The notes beneath the pieces were generated by a model, which did not search any database, had not been told where the DNA came from, and was given only the letters and a program-made list of their open reading frames with translations. This document shows positions 63,034 to 64,000 of a stretch of DNA of 64,000 bases, in pieces. Location: contig NZ_JACJRV010000004.1 of the NCBI RefSeq assembly GCF_014697475.1, positions 1 to 64,000 on the forward strand, given 5' to 3'. Source of the DNA: Nostoc sp. FACHB-152. GTDB lineage: Bacteria > Cyanobacteriota > Cyanobacteriia > Cyanobacteriales > Nostocaceae. A program made the position numbers and the translations under genes. Every line of letters starts with the position of its first letter. Position 1 is the first letter of the stretch.

Positions 63034-64000
63034 TTAGACTTTCTTAATTTTCAAAGATTGCAAATATTCTTCTGGCTTTTCTGGATCGAATTTGACACCA
63101 TCAAAGAAAGTTTCCACGCCACGAGAACTGCTGGTAGGTATTTGAGCATCAGGTACACCAATAGCCTTAGCAGCTTTCTTCCATAGGTCTTCTTTATTCA
63201 CTTGGTCAACAATTTCTTTAACTTTGGTATCTTTTGGCAGATAGCCCCAGCGAATATCTTCAGTTAAGAACCAAATGTCATGGCTCTTGTAGGGATAAGA
63301 AGCATTATCAGCCCAGAATTTCATCCTATATGGGTATTCTTTTTCAGTACGGCCATCGCCATAGTCAATATTGCCTTTCGCCCTCTCAATAATATCTGCG
63401 GCGGCAACGTTAAAATATTTGCGGTCAGCACAGATTTTGCACATTTCTTCTTTGTTTTCTGCCTTGTCGCACCATTGTTGCGCTTCTAGAATTGCCATCA
63501 ATATTGCTTGTGCAGCGTTGGGATTTTTATCAACCCAATCTTGTCGCATCGCAAAGGCTTTTTCAGGATGGTCTTTCCATAACTCACCTGTAACTAGGGC
63601 TGAATAACCGATTTTTTGGCTGACCAATTGAGCATTCCAAGGTTCACCCACACAGAAAGCATCGATTGTATTCACTTTCATGTTGGCAACCATTTGTGGT
63701 GGTGGTACAGGTTCCAAAACCATATCTTGATCTGGGTTGATACCGCCAGCCGCTAACCAATAGCGCATCCATAAATCGTGAGTACCGCCTGGAAAGGTGA
63801 TCCCGGCTTTCAAGGATTTTTTATCAGCTTTGGCTTGATTTGCAGCATCTTTAAGTGCTTTGCTTTGCAAATTGACTTTGAGTTCTTTGAACTTATTCGC
63901 AACAGAGATAGCCTGACCATTGGTATTTAATCGCGCCAAGAGATACATCGGCACTTTATCTTTGATGGTCATCAGATAAGGCATAGGGCTGAGGATGTGT
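63034..64000 (-). CDS. nrtA: Nitrate/nitrite-binding protein NrtA (5' end missing)
   Basis: Partial gene: its N-terminus, including the lipoprotein signal, lies beyond the right edge, and the frame is open to 64000 (HILSPMPYLMTIKDKVPMYL). About 322 residues remain of a periplasmic lipoprotein that binds nitrate and nitrite. Recognisable segments are LKAGITFPGGTHDLWMRYWL, AAGGINPDQDMVLEPVPPPQ, MVANMKVNTIDAFCVGEPWN and DIRWGYLPKDTKVKEIVDQV. It is the first gene of the operon seen here; nirA, usually upstream in Nostocales, would be outside the window. Confidence 0.96.
   Translation of the reverse strand, partial: HILSPMPYLMTIKDKVPMYLLARLNTNGQAISVANKFKELKVNLQSKALKDAANQAKADKKSLKAGITFPGGTHDLWMRYWLAAGGINPDQDMVLEPVPPPQMVANMKVNTIDAFCVGEPWNAQLVSQKIGYSALVTGELWKDHPEKAFAMRQDWVDKNPNAAQAILMAILEAQQWCDKAENKEEMCKICADRKYFNVAAADIIERAKGNIDYGDGRTEKEYPYRMKFWADNASYPYKSHDIWFLTEDIRWGYLPKDTKVKEIVDQVNKEDLWKKAAKAIGVPDAQIPTSSSRGVETFFDGVKFDPEKPEEYLQSLKIKKV

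Overview
The window is chromosomal DNA from a filamentous, probably heterocyst-forming cyanobacterium (Nostocales; Nostoc, Calothrix or Tolypothrix-like). The evidence is the very frequent HIP1 octamer GCGATCGC, thylakoid genes (cyanobacterial PsbQ, NdhM, HemJ), a nitrate-assimilation operon of cyanobacterial type (NrtC with a fused binding domain, ferredoxin-type NarB, NarM), giant HstK-like Ser/Thr-His kinases, several Uma2 (DUF820) genes and many hairpin-forming intergenic repeats. I cannot assign a species.

Layout. 1-172: 21-bp tandem repeat. 173-8075: mixed housekeeping and photosynthesis genes (AraC regulator, DCC protein, Uma2, PsbQ, a ThiO-like oxidoreductase, an alpha/beta-hydrolase with no visible nucleophile, HemJ, DUF4234- and DUF6671-type proteins). 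8076-8579: a MITE-like element and a 29-residue membrane protein missed by ordinary ORF length limits. 8580-11102: an 840-residue fusion of a Crp-like sensor domain, a degenerate sigma-54-type AAA domain and a NapH-like membrane Fe-S module. 11267-18294: exopolysaccharide genes (two polyprenyl-phosphate sugar transferases, GT4, gmd and fcl for GDP-fucose) with an ABC sugar permease and 5-formyl-THF cyclo-ligase inserted. 18547-23943: CSP41-like protein, LRAT-like protein, pgsA, Uma2, aspA, DUF362.

24848-33700: small membrane protein, then a 2017-residue Ser/Thr-kinase/AAA/GAF/histidine-kinase/receiver protein overlapping by 4 bp a REC-PAS-histidine-kinase-REC protein. 33743-37977: ssuD-ssuA sulfonate genes, dienelactone hydrolase, YdcF-like protein. 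38243-44669: CtpB-type protease, GT2, Uma2, NarL-type regulator, two small hypotheticals and ndhM. 45913-52646: a signalling neighbourhood of PP2C phosphatase (with a zinc ribbon and a pseudokinase-like N-terminus), CHAT-FHA caspase-like protein, an unknown 214-residue protein and a convergent FHA-PrsW membrane protease.

53045-64000 (all minus strand, transcribed toward low coordinates): nrtA (5' end outside the window)-nrtB-nrtC-nrtD-nrtP-narB-psiE-narM-DJ-1. This locus carries both the ABC nitrate transporter and the MFS permease NrtP. A 43-bp inverted repeat pair brackets nrtC-nrtD.

The best candidates for something new are the Crp/AAA/NapH fusion, the PP2C/CHAT-FHA/PrsW-FHA group, the doubled nitrate uptake system and the unannotated 29-residue membrane peptide. 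No tRNA, rRNA, CRISPR array or intact insertion sequence was seen.
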